Shown piece after piece: positions 26,406 to 34,211 of a stretch of 64,000 nucleotides of DNA (within the stretch, counting starts at the first letter, position 1; each line of letters starts with the position of its first letter). The position numbers and the translations under genes are program-made. The notes below the pieces were generated by a model. It made no database searches and was not told the origin of the DNA. It worked only from the letters and a program-made list of their open reading frames with translations. The DNA comes from Streptomyces sp. NRRL S-1022 (GTDB taxonomy: Bacteria; Actinomycetota; Actinomycetes; Streptomycetales; Streptomycetaceae): positions 62,001 to 126,000 of the forward strand of contig NZ_JOIU01000006.1 in the NCBI RefSeq assembly GCF_000720135.1, given 5' to 3'.

Positions 26406-28823
26406 GTGACCACCCATGAACCGGGCACGCCGGTCGGCGTGCCCGCCCGACGCACCGCCGCCGAGGCGGCGGCACCGTCCGACGTGCCCGCCACCACCTC
26501 GGTGGGCCGGCTCGCCGCCACCGTCGAACGGCTGCGCAGCGAGGTCCGGGCGGCGCAGGCCGAGGCCGAGGGCCGGGCGCTCATCGAACTGGCCAAGGGC
26601 ATCCTGGTCGAGCGCCTCGGCTGCGGCCCCGCCCAGGCCGCCCGCCAGCTCGCCGAACTGACCGACCAGGCGCAGGTGACCCCGCTGGAGTTCGCGGTCG
26701 AGGTCATCAACCAGGCGGCCCGGGACCGCGTCGCGGAAGTCACCCAGGCGTTCCTGTCCGCCACGGCGGACCCGACCGGAACGGTCACCGAGTCCGCCGC
26801 GGTACGTCTGCGCGCCGCGGAGAGCGGTGTCCTGGCCGCCGCGCACGACACCCAGGCCATGGCCGACTCGCTGCTGGAACACGCCCTGCGCCCGCTGGGC
26901 GCGGTCGCCGTGGCCATCTGGGCGGCCGGCCCGGACGGCTCGCTGTCCCTCGCCGGAAGCGCCGGTTTCCCGCCGGGCGAGGCGGCGCGCTGGCGTTACG
27001 TCCCGCCCGACGTCGCCACGGTGGCCCGGCGCGGACTGACCGAACCCGACGGCCAGTGGCTGCCCTCGCTCGCCGAGTCCGGGCTGCCCACGCTCGGCCG
27101 GCGCGAGTACGCCGACGGCGCCCGCATCGCCCTGCCCGCCGGGACGGGCGGCCGGATCCACGGTGTGCTGGAGATCGCCTGGCCCAAGCCGGAGGCCCCG
27201 CTGCCGCGCCCGGTCCTGCGGCAGGTGGAGGCCCTCGCCGAGCTGTGCGCGCACACCCTGGAGACCTTCGCGCCGCCCGCCGGCACCGCACCGGAACCCG
27301 GGCTGCTGCCCGACGTGGTCGAGCTGATGGACCTCGCGGACGGGCTGCACGACCCGGCGCTGGTGCTCGTGCCGCACCTCGACGACACCGGACAGCTGGT
27401 CGACTTCCGCATCCAGCACGTCAACAACCGCTTCCTGGACCCGGCGGGCCGGCCGCGGGCCGTCGTGGGCGGCGCCCTGCTGCTGGAGGCCTACCCGATG
27501 GCCGCCGGCGACAGCGAGCTGTTCCAGCGCGTCGAGCGGGTCTACGCCACCGGCGAGCCGTTCCGCGCCCACCGGATGCGGCTGACCGCCCTGGTGGACC
27601 AGGTGCCGCTGTCCGCCGTCGCCGACATCAGCGTCAGCCGGCACGGCTCCAGCGTCCTGCTGATCTGGCGCATCGAGGACGAGACGGCACGCCTGGCCAG
27701 CCTGCTCCAGCACGCCCAGCGGCTCGGCCGGATCGGCGGCTTCGAGGAGAATCTGCTCACCGGGGAGATCACCTGGAACGGCCAGCTGTTCAGCCTGTAC
27801 GGCCGCCCGCCCACCAGCCCGCCGGTGGCCCTGCACGACCTGCCGGCCCACGCCCACCCCGACGACTCCGTCACCCTGGGCCGCTTCCTGCGCACCCTGC
27901 TGCACCACCGCCGGCCCGCCTCGGCGGCCTTCCGGCTGCTGCGCCCGGACGGGGTGACGCGGCACACCCGCGTGGTCGCGGAACCCGTCCTCGACACCGA
28001 CGGCCAGCTCTTCGGGGTACGCGGCGCCTACCAGGACATCTCCGCCCAGCACTGGACCGAGGTCGCCCTGGCCGCCACCCGCGACCAGCTCGCCCACACC
28101 GAGCAGCAGGCCGTGGAACGCAACCGGCTGGCGCTCCAGCTCCAGCACGCCATCATGCCCCCGGCCCAGGCCCCGCTGCGGGTGCCCGGCCTGCAGGTGG
28201 CGGTGCGCTACCGGCCCGCCGAGACCGAGCACCTGGTCGGCGGCGACTGGTACGACGCCGTGGTGCTGCCCTCCGGACTGGTCCTGCTGTGCGTCGGCGA
28301 CGTCGCCGGGCACGGCATAGAGGCGGCGACCAGCATGGTCGTCCTGCGCAACGCGCTGCGCGGCCTCGCGGTGACCGGCGCCGGCCCGGCACAGCTGCTG
28401 TCCTGGCTGAACATCGTCGCCCACCACCTGACCGGAGCCGTCACCGCGACCGCGGTGTGCGGCCTGTACGACGGCGAGCGGCGCACCCTGCGCTGGGCGC
28501 GGGCGGGCCACCTGCCGCCGGTCCTGGTGCGGCAGGCGGACGCGAGCGCGCTGCCCCCGGTCAAGGGGCTGCTCCTCGGCGCCGTGCCGGAGGCGGGCTA
28601 CGAGGAGACGGAGCTGCAGCTGGCCGCGGGGGACACCCTGCTGATGTACACCGACGGCCTCATCGAGCGCCGGGACCGGTCGGTGGAGGAGTCCCTGTCC
28701 CATCTGGTGGAGACGGCGCGGGCGGCGCCCAGCACGCTGGACCAGCAACTGGACCGGCTGCTCACCTACAGCAGGTCGGACACCGACGACGACACGTGCA
28801 TCGTCGGCATCCGGGTCGCCTGA
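26406..28823 (+). CDS. ANTAR-GAF-PAS-PP2C phosphatase
   Basis: 805-aa cytoplasmic signalling protein ending in a SpoIIE-type PP2C phosphatase. A coiled start (LAATVERLRSEVRAAQAEAEG) leads into an ANTAR-like helical domain (ALIELAKGILVERLGCGPAQAARQLAEL, residues about 55-110). A GAF-like domain (140-290), a PAS-like region (310-420), a second PAS with GGFEENLLTGEITWNGQLFSLYG (440-550) and the PP2C domain (about 580-805; GGDWYDAVV, GDVAGHGIEAA, ARAGHLPPVL, MYTDGLIERRD, DDDTCIVGI) follow. The start is GTG 26406 with GAGGAG upstream. It follows the hybrid kinase by 49 bp. Confidence 0.85.
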   Translation: MTTHEPGTPVGVPARRTAAEAAAPSDVPATTSVGRLAATVERLRSEVRAAQAEAEGRALIELAKGILVERLGCGPAQAARQLAELTDQAQVTPLEFAVEVINQAARDRVAEVTQAFLSATADPTGTVTESAAVRLRAAESGVLAAAHDTQAMADSLLEHALRPLGAVAVAIWAAGPDGSLSLAGSAGFPPGEAARWRYVPPDVATVARRGLTEPDGQWLPSLAESGLPTLGRREYADGARIALPAGTGGRIHGVLEIAWPKPEAPLPRPVLRQVEALAELCAHTLETFAPPAGTAPEPGLLPDVVELMDLADGLHDPALVLVPHLDDTGQLVDFRIQHVNNRFLDPAGRPRAVVGGALLLEAYPMAAGDSELFQRVERVYATGEPFRAHRMRLTALVDQVPLSAVADISVSRHGSSVLLIWRIEDETARLASLLQHAQRLGRIGGFEENLLTGEITWNGQLFSLYGRPPTSPPVALHDLPAHAHPDDSVTLGRFLRTLLHHRRPASAAFRLLRPDGVTRHTRVVAEPVLDTDGQLFGVRGAYQDISAQHWTEVALAATRDQLAHTEQQAVERNRLALQLQHAIMPPAQAPLRVPGLQVAVRYRPAETEHLVGGDWYDAVVLPSGLVLLCVGDVAGHGIEAATSMVVLRNALRGLAVTGAGPAQLLSWLNIVAHHLTGAVTATAVCGLYDGERRTLRWARAGHLPPVLVRQADASALPPVKGLLLGAVPEAGYEETELQLAAGDTLLMYTDGLIERRDRSVEESLSHLVETARAAPSTLDQQLDRLLTYSRSDTDDDTCIVGIRVA

Positions 28824-28842
28824 GCCGCCCGGCCCGGCCGGG

Positions 28843-29289
28843 TCAGGCGACCGCGGGGGCGAGCGGCACGGTCGCGCTGACCCGCTTGCCGCGGGACAGC
28901 CAGGTCACCTCCAGGCCGCGCGAGAGCATCGCCACGAGGTGCAGACCGTGGCCGCCGACCCGCCGGGGGTCCGGCGGGCGGCGCTGCGGCGGCTCGGGGG
29001 AGGTGTCCGTGACGGTGATGCGCAGCGCGGTCGCGTCGGGCAGCAGCTCCAGGCGCAGGGCGCAGGGGCCGGGTGCGTGCTTGGCCGCGTTGGTGACCAG
29101 TTCGCTCACGACGAGCTGGGCATCCTGCACCGGCCGGCGCCCGGGCAGGGGCCGCGCCCGGTCCAGCAGGGCGGCGACGGCGTCTCTGGCCTCGGCGATG
29201 GCGGAGACGCCGGCGGCCCAGGTGCGGCTGTAGCGCAGGGACGTGGGGCGGTCCTGCGTGGTCGCGTGGGTCCTGAGCGAGATGTCCAT
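28843..29289 (-). CDS. Anti-sigma-type ATP-binding regulatory protein (HATPase_c_2)
   Basis: 148-aa GHKL ATPase of the RsbW/SpoIIAB-like group common in Streptomyces. It shows VVSELVTNAAKHA (N box), TVTDTSPEPP (G1-like) and GGHGLHLVAMLS (G2). Such proteins phosphorylate anti-anti-sigma factors or act as small kinase modules opposed by PP2C phosphatases. It is convergent with the ANTAR-PP2C gene, which could reverse its action; the pairing is inferred only from position. The start is ATG 29289. Confidence 0.82.
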   Translation of the reverse strand: MDISLRTHATTQDRPTSLRYSRTWAAGVSAIAEARDAVAALLDRARPLPGRRPVQDAQLVVSELVTNAAKHAPGPCALRLELLPDATALRITVTDTSPEPPQRRPPDPRRVGGHGLHLVAMLSRGLEVTWLSRGKRVSATVPLAPAVA

Positions 29290-29489
29290 AACCTAGTTGC
29301 CCTTTTCCTCTGGGGTCAGGGGCCCTTCCTGTGCACAGGGGGTCGTACCGTCCCTGGTCGGCTACCCACTGGGCCGCGGGTCAAGGGGAAGTTCGCGCGG
29401 AATCCTCCTGATGCGTACGAACGCCTGCTGGGGGCGGTCGGCGGCGCGGCGGCCGTGCACCGACGGACCGGAGAGCCCGGACACACGAC

Positions 29490-29535
29490 GGAACGGGCCC
29501 GGAAACCAGCGGACGCTGGTTTCCGGGCCCGTTCC
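29490..29535. terminator. Very strong hairpin terminator
   Basis: Perfect 21-bp inverted repeat (29490-29510 and 29515-29535) with a 4-nt GGAC loop, one of the most stable stems in the window. It lies 40 bp after the stop of the minus-strand csbD-like gene and faces the promoter region of the ATPase gene. Confidence 0.85.
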
Positions 29536-29574
29536 ACGGCCGGAATCGGCCACGCCTCGGTGCGGGCGGGCGTT

Positions 29575-29748
29575 TCAGTGCTTGAAGACGTCCTTGGCCT
29601 TCTCCTTGGCCTGCCGGGCGTCGCCGGCGGCGCCCTCCATACGGCCCTCGGCCTCCAGGCGCTCGTTCCCGACGGCGCGGCCCGCGGCTTCCTTGAGCCG
29701 GCCCTTGGCCTGCTCGGTCTTGCCCTTCGCCTTCTTGCTGCCAGCCAT
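29575..29748 (-). CDS. CsbD-family stress protein
   Basis: 57-aa Lys/Glu/Ala-rich, strongly helical protein (MAGSKKAKGKTEQAKGRLKE...). It matches the CsbD family of small general-stress proteins, including the typical KGKxEQAKGRLKEAAGR core and the AKDVFKH end. Biochemical role unknown; members are often controlled by stress sigma factors. The start is ATG 29748. A 21-bp hairpin follows the stop. Confidence 0.85.
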   Translation of the reverse strand: MAGSKKAKGKTEQAKGRLKEAAGRAVGNERLEAEGRMEGAAGDARQAKEKAKDVFKH

Positions 29749-29904
29749 GGCGTGTCACATCCCCACGTCGAAGCGGTCTGTGGTCGACATCCGAATTGCC
29801 GCTCCGCCGTGGTCCAAACCCCGGATCCGGATCCGGGCCGGGCGGAAATGCCGGCGGCTGTCCGCGCGATTCCGGGGAACCCGCCGTTGCGGAGGTGCGT
29901 GCAC

Positions 29905-30075
29905 ATGGTTCCCTTGCTGTTGGTTCTCCTGCTGGCCCTGATCCTCTTCGGCGCGGGCTTCGCCCTGAAGGCGCTGTGGTGGATCGCGATCATCGTGCTC
30001 GTGGTGTGGCTGGTGGGCTTCTTCGTCCGCCCGGCGGGCGGCGGAGGCCGGCGCGGCCGCTGGTACCGCTGGTAG
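29905..30075 (+). CDS. Small hydrophobic membrane peptide
   Basis: 56-aa protein with two membrane helices (VPLLLVLLLALILFGAGFAL and WWIAIIVLVVWLVGFFV) and a basic Gly/Arg tail (GGGGRRGRWYRW). Peptides of this plan are common in Streptomyces beside CsbD and stress genes; the function is unknown. The start is ATG 29905, with GGAGG nine bases upstream. It diverges from csbD and is followed at once by a hairpin. Confidence 0.8.
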   Translation: MVPLLLVLLLALILFGAGFALKALWWIAIIVLVVWLVGFFVRPAGGGGRRGRWYRW

Positions 30076-30099
30076 ACGCGGCACCCGGTGAGGCGGAAC

Positions 30100-30123
30100 G
30101 GGCCCCGGCTCCGGCCGGGGCCC
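30100..30123. terminator. Hairpin terminator
   Basis: Perfect 10-bp stem GGGCCCCGGC / GCCGGGGCCC with a TCCG loop. It lies between the convergent ends of the small hydrophobic peptide gene and dedA. Confidence 0.75.
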
Positions 30124-30148
30124 GCCGCTGTGCGCGCCGGCTGTCCGC

Positions 30149-30769
30149 TCAGCGCCGGTGGCGCCGCCGTACGAGGTGCCGTGCGACGAACGCCGCGACG
30201 GCGAGGCCGACGGCCGGCAGGACGTACGGCTGGTAGCGCCTGATCTCGTCGTAGACCGCGGTGATGTGGCTGCCCGCGAGGTAGGCCAGGGTCGTCCACA
30301 GGCCGACCCACAGGGCCGCGCCGAGGGCGTTGAAGGCGAGGAAGCGGCGCCAGCGCATGCCGGTCGTGCCCGCGATGATGCCGTTGGCCTGGCGCAGGCC
30401 CTCGACGAACCGGGCCACCGTCACGATCTTGCCGCCGTGCCGGGCGAAGAACTGCTCGGCGGCCTCGAACCGCTTCGGGGTCAGGAAGACGTACCGGCCC
30501 CAGCGGTGCACGAAGGCCCGTCCGCCGGCCCGGCCGATCAGGTAGCCGACGTTGTCCCCGGCGACGGCCGCGAGGAAGGCGATGCAGGCCACGGCCACGA
30601 TGTTCAGCCGGCCGGCCCCGGCGTACACCCCCGCGGCGAGCAGGATCGTCTCGCCGGGCGCCGGGACGCCGAAGTCCTCCACGAAGATCACGGCTCCCAC
30701 GGCCCAGTAGCCGTAGTGGCCGAGCAGCGGGGCCAGGTGCGCCAGCGGTCCCGGGAGGGGTGGGGACAT
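30149..30769 (-). CDS. DedA-family membrane protein
   Basis: 206-aa membrane protein of the DedA/SNARE-associated (VTT) family, implicated in lipid carrier flipping and membrane homeostasis. Typical motifs are FVEDFGVPAPGETILLAAG near residue 30, the GDNVGYLIGR segment, and FARHGGKIVTVARFVEGLRQANGIIAGTTGM with the conserved Arg-Phe pair. Five or six hydrophobic segments are visible. The start is ATG 30769. It lies 49 bp downstream of the antiporter gene and may be in its transcript. Confidence 0.9.
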   Translation of the reverse strand: MSPPLPGPLAHLAPLLGHYGYWAVGAVIFVEDFGVPAPGETILLAAGVYAGAGRLNIVAVACIAFLAAVAGDNVGYLIGRAGGRAFVHRWGRYVFLTPKRFEAAEQFFARHGGKIVTVARFVEGLRQANGIIAGTTGMRWRRFLAFNALGAALWVGLWTTLAYLAGSHITAVYDEIRRYQPYVLPAVGLAVAAFVARHLVRRRHRR

Positions 30770-30818
30770 GCCCCCACGGTACGACGGCGGCGGTCCGGAG
30801 CGGGCGGCGGGGGCCTGG

Positions 30819-32063
30819 TCAGGACCGGGCGGCGGGGGTCTGGTCGGGTGTGACGGCGTCCGGTCCGGTCCCGGCCGCCGCCGTCGTACGGCGGTCCCGG
30901 CGGCCGGTCAGCCGCCGGGCGAGCGGCTCGGTGAACCGGGCGGTCAGCGGGCCGACCACGACCAGGAGCAGCACGTAGGCGGTGGCCAGCGGGCCGAGGT
31001 CGGAGTCGATGCCGGAGGTGACGGCGAGCCCCGCGATGACGATGGAGAACTCGCCGCGGGCGACCAGGGTGCCGCCGGCGCGCCACCGGCCCCGGGCCGA
31101 GATACCCGCACGGCGGGCCGCCCAGTAGCCGGTGGCGATCTTCGTGAGGGTGGTGACGACGGCCAGGGCGAGCGCCGGCAGCAGTACCGGCGGGATGCTC
31201 GCGGGATCCGTGTGCAGGCCGAAGAAGACGAAGAACACCGCCGCGAACAGGTCGCGCAGCGGGGCGAGGAGGTGGTGGGCGCCCTCGGCGACCTCCCCGG
31301 ACAGGGCGATGCCCACCAGGAACGCGCCGACCGCGGCCGAGACCTGGAGCTGCTGGGCGACACCGGCCACCACCAGCGTCAGCCCGAGCACCACCAGCAG
31401 CAGCTTCTCGGGGTCGTCGGTGGAGACGAACCGGGAGATGTGCCGGCCGTAGCGCACCGCCACCACCAGCACCAGGCTCGCCACGCCGAGCGCGATGGCC
31501 AGCGTGACGCTGCCGGCGGCGAAGCCGGTCCCGGCCAGCAGGGCGGTGACCACGGGCAGGTAGACGGCCATGGACAGGTCCTCCAGCACCAGGATGCTGA
31601 GGATGACCGGCGTCTCCCGGTTGCCGATCCGGCCCAGGTCGCCGAGGACCTTGGCGATGACGCCGGAGGAGGAGATCCAGGTGATGCCGGCCAGTACGAC
31701 GGCGGCGATCGGGCCCCAGCCCAGCAGCAGCGCCATGGCGGCGCCGGGCAGGGCGTTGAGGGTGGCGTCGACGAGGCCGGCCGGGTACTGGGTCTTCAGG
31801 TTGGAGACCAGATCGCCGGCCGTGTACTCCAGGCCCAGCATGAGCAGCAGCAGGACCACGCCGATCTCGGCGCCGACGGCGACGAACTCCTCGCTGGCGC
31901 CGAGCGGCAGCAGGCCGCCCTCGCCGAAGGCCAGTCCGGCCAGCAGGTAGAGCGGGATGGGGGAGAAGCGCAGGCGGGCGGCGAGCCGGCCCAGCAGGCC
32001 GAGAGCCAGGATGATCGCGCCGAACTCGATCAGGAAGACCGCGGAGGAGTGCATCCGGATCAC
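30819..32063 (-). CDS. CPA2-type cation/proton antiporter (KhtU-like)
   Basis: 414-aa monovalent cation:proton antiporter with about twelve helices. The start (SSAVFLIEFGAIILALGLLGRLAARLRFSPIPLYLLAG), GITWISSSGVIAKVLGDLG and the FFVFFGLHTDP segment are typical of the CPA2 family. Its ATG at 32063 overlaps the stop of the upstream TrkA-C gene (ATGA). That pairing is characteristic of the Bacillus KhtTU K+/H+ antiporter. It likely exports K+ or Na+ for pH or osmotic balance; ion specificity is inferred from the pairing. Confidence 0.87.
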   Translation of the reverse strand: MIRMHSSAVFLIEFGAIILALGLLGRLAARLRFSPIPLYLLAGLAFGEGGLLPLGASEEFVAVGAEIGVVLLLLMLGLEYTAGDLVSNLKTQYPAGLVDATLNALPGAAMALLLGWGPIAAVVLAGITWISSSGVIAKVLGDLGRIGNRETPVILSILVLEDLSMAVYLPVVTALLAGTGFAAGSVTLAIALGVASLVLVVAVRYGRHISRFVSTDDPEKLLLVVLGLTLVVAGVAQQLQVSAAVGAFLVGIALSGEVAEGAHHLLAPLRDLFAAVFFVFFGLHTDPASIPPVLLPALALAVVTTLTKIATGYWAARRAGISARGRWRAGGTLVARGEFSIVIAGLAVTSGIDSDLGPLATAYVLLLVVVGPLTARFTEPLARRLTGRRDRRTTAAAGTGPDAVTPDQTPAARS

Positions 32064-32545
32064 TCCCGGTCGAGTATCGCGGCGGCGGCGTCGACACCCT
32101 CGCGGGTGCCGATGACGATCAGCGTGTCCCCGCCGGCCAGCCGGAAGCCGGGGCCGGGGGAGGGGATCGCCTCGGCTCGGCGCAGCACGGCCACGATGGA
32201 CACGCCGGTCTCGGTGCGCATCCGGGTGTCGCCGAGCAGCCGTCCGTTCCAGTGCGAGACCGCGGACAGCTCGATCCGCTCGGCCACGAGGCCCAGCTCG
32301 GTCGTGGAGAGCAGGGTGGGGCTGTGGTGGGTCGGCTTCAGGGCGTCGACCAGGGCCTCCGCCTCGGGTCCGGTGAGGTGGACCGACAGCGCGCAGGCGT
32401 CCGGATCGTCGCGCCGGTAGGCGCTGAGCGTGCGCGAGCCGTCCCGGTGGGCGACCACCGACAGGTGGCGGTGTTCCCGGGTCGTCAGGTCGTACCGGAC
32501 GCCGATGCCCGGCAACGGTGTCCTGCTGGTGCGTGCGGCGGTCAT
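32060..32545 (-). CDS. TrkA-C domain regulatory subunit of the antiporter (KhtT-like)
   Basis: 161-aa soluble protein. The N-terminal half (PLPGIGVRYDLTTREHRHLSVVAHRDGSR) matches KhtT, and the C-terminal half is an RCK_C/TrkA-C domain (TGVSIVAVLRRAEAIPSPGPGFRLAGGDTLIVIGTREGVDAAAAIL). Such subunits gate the antiporter in response to nucleotides or pH. The start is ATG 32545 with a purine-rich AGGGGGG ahead; the frame extends 17 codons further upstream without need. The stop overlaps the antiporter ATG. Confidence 0.85.
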   Translation of the reverse strand: MTAARTSRTPLPGIGVRYDLTTREHRHLSVVAHRDGSRTLSAYRRDDPDACALSVHLTGPEAEALVDALKPTHHSPTLLSTTELGLVAERIELSAVSHWNGRLLGDTRMRTETGVSIVAVLRRAEAIPSPGPGFRLAGGDTLIVIGTREGVDAAAAILDRE

Positions 32546-32565
32546 GGCTGCCCCCCTGCCCGGGC

Positions 32566-32596
32566 TTGAATGTTTCTTGGTGAAACTTTTATTCAA
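32566..32596. promoter_or_regulatory. Nested inverted repeat upstream of the antiporter operon
   Basis: TTGAAT-GTTTC-TTGGT-GAAAC-TTTT-ATTCAA: two nested pairs of arms, in an AT-rich patch 20 bp before the regulatory-subunit start. A likely operator or promoter element; no cognate regulator is adjacent. Confidence 0.45.
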
Positions 32597-32650
32597 ACCC
32601 TACCCTGACGGATGATCGGCCATGGAAGGGCGGGGGGCAGGGGTGCGCCG

Positions 32651-32833
32651 CTACGAACCGGAGGCTGCCGGGCCCTCGCCGTCGGCGGGGTCGGGCTGGC
32701 AGACGTGGCACAGCTCGTGGTCGCCGTCGCGGGTGACGACGGTGCCCCAGCCGAGGCACTGCTCGCAGTCGCGGGCGAGGGTCAGGTCGGGGTGGGGCGG
32801 CAGCAGGGGACTGCGGTGGGCTCCGTACGCCAT
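32651..32833 (-). CDS. Small zinc-ribbon-like protein
   Basis: 60-aa protein (MAYGAHRSPLLPPHPDLTLARD...) with CEQC and CHVC pairs 19 residues apart around a Gly-rich turn (CLGWGTVVTRDGDHELC), suggesting one zinc-binding knuckle. It ends in an acidic Pro-rich tail. The start is ATG 32833 with AAGGAG upstream. Function unknown; it could bind nucleic acid or a partner protein. Confidence 0.65.
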   Translation of the reverse strand: MAYGAHRSPLLPPHPDLTLARDCEQCLGWGTVVTRDGDHELCHVCQPDPADGEGPAASGS

Positions 32834-32929
32834 GCGGTGAGCGGCTCCTTGAAGTGCGCAGGTGTCGCGACGGGGGGATGACAACGGTGTCCGAACGACT
32901 TCCATTATGTCCTACTTTTCCCCTACGTC

Positions 32930-32945
32930 TGTGACCTGGGTCACA
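32930..32945. promoter_or_regulatory. CRP/FNR-type palindrome
   Basis: TGTGACCTGGGTCACA, a 16-bp site with perfect 7-bp arms, fits the TGTGA-N6-TCACA consensus of CRP/FNR regulators. It lies 97 bp upstream of the zinc-ribbon gene start, on its promoter side, and 45 bp beyond the stop of the aldo-keto reductase gene. Confidence 0.55.
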
Positions 32946-32990
32946 TTCCCCGCATCAATCTCCGCGTCGTTCCCGCGTGCTGCTCCGGGT

Positions 32991-34034
32991 CTAGTCGAGC
33001 TTCCCCAGCCGGGCGTCCCGCCACAGGTCCACGCCGCCCTCGGTGGCGTACCGGTCGATCTCGGCCAGCTCCTCGTCGGTGAAGTCGAGGTGGTCCAGCG
33101 CGGCGACGTTCTGCTCCAGCTGCCCGACCCGGGAGGCGCCGATGACGAGCGAGGTCACCCGCTCGTCCCGCAGTGCCCAGGCCAGCGCCAGCTGGGCCAG
33201 GGTCTGCCCGCGCCGGGCGGCGATGTCGTTCAGGGCGCGCAGCCGGCCGCGCAGGTCGTCCGTCAGCCAGGAGGCGTCCAGGGAGGTCCCCCGCGCGGCC
33301 CGCGAGTCCTGCGGGACGCCGTCCAGGTAGCGCCCGGTGAGCAGCCCCTGGGCGAGCGCCGTGAAGCCGATGACCCCGAAGCCCTCGTCCCGGGCGGCGT
33401 CGAGCAGGCCGTCGGTCTCGATCCAGCGGTTGAGCATGCTGTACGACGGCTGGTGGATCAGCAGCGGGGTGCCGAGGTCGCGCAGGATGGCGGCGGCCTG
33501 CCGGGTGCGCTCGGCGTCGTAGGAGGAGATGCCGACGTACAGGGCCTTGCCCTGGCGGACGGCCGTGTCGAGCGCGCCCATGGTCTCCTCCAGCGGCGTG
33601 CTCGCGTCCAGCCGGTGGGAGTAGAAGATGTCGACGTAGTCCAGCCCCGTCCGGGCGAGCGACTGGTCCAGCGAGGCCAGCAGGTACTTGCGGGAGCCGC
33701 CGCCCTGCCCGTACGGGCCGGGCCACATGTCCCAGCCGGCCTTGGTGGAGACCACCAGCTCGTCCCGGTAGGGCGCCAGGTCCTTCTTCAGCAGCCGCCC
33801 GAAGTTCAGCTCCGCCGCGCCGTACGGCGGGCCGTAGTTGTTGGCCAGGTCGTGGTGGGTGATCCCGAGGTCGAAGGCGCGCAGCGCGATCTCGCGCTGG
33901 GTCTCGAAGGGGCGGTCGTCGCCGAAGTTGTGCCAGTAGCCCAGGGACAGGACCGGCAGGTCCAGTCCGGAACGGCCCGTGCGCCGGTAGCGCATGGTGC
34001 CGTCGTAGCGAGCGGGGTCGGCGGCGTACGTCAT
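32991..34034 (-). CDS. Aldo-keto reductase, L-glyceraldehyde-3-phosphate reductase (YghZ) type
   Basis: 347-aa NADPH-dependent aldo-keto reductase. It closely follows E. coli YghZ: LSLGYWHNFGDDRPFETQ, FDLGITHHDLANNYGPPYG (catalytic Asp and Tyr), DELVVSTKAGWDMWPGPYG (Lys), DIFYSHRLD (His) and SLVIGASRVGQLEQN (cofactor). YghZ reduces L-glyceraldehyde-3-phosphate and methylglyoxal, so detoxification of reactive aldehydes is likely. The start is ATG 34034; a longer frame to 34094 lacks support. It diverges from the MFS transporter. Confidence 0.88.
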   Translation of the reverse strand: MTYAADPARYDGTMRYRRTGRSGLDLPVLSLGYWHNFGDDRPFETQREIALRAFDLGITHHDLANNYGPPYGAAELNFGRLLKKDLAPYRDELVVSTKAGWDMWPGPYGQGGGSRKYLLASLDQSLARTGLDYVDIFYSHRLDASTPLEETMGALDTAVRQGKALYVGISSYDAERTRQAAAILRDLGTPLLIHQPSYSMLNRWIETDGLLDAARDEGFGVIGFTALAQGLLTGRYLDGVPQDSRAARGTSLDASWLTDDLRGRLRALNDIAARRGQTLAQLALAWALRDERVTSLVIGASRVGQLEQNVAALDHLDFTDEELAEIDRYATEGGVDLWRDARLGKLD

Positions 34035-34211
34035 CGGGTGTTCTCCGGGTGGTGCCGTAGGGGATGCCCTGCGGGTGCGCACGGGCCCGTCCACCCTGCT
34101 CCCCGCCGCCGCGCAAGTCCAACCGCCGTCCCGGATGGGATTGAGCGGTTCCGTTTCTTAATCGACCGCCGGGGCAGGCGGTGATCAACGGTGCGACAGA
34201 AGGAGGCGCTC

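Noticed and set aside
21578..26917. Long minus-strand open frame of about 1,780 codons opposite the hybrid kinase
   Set aside because: It is antisense to a well-supported kinase, has a Gly/Arg/His-biased composition and shows no domain; long antisense frames are expected at this GC content.
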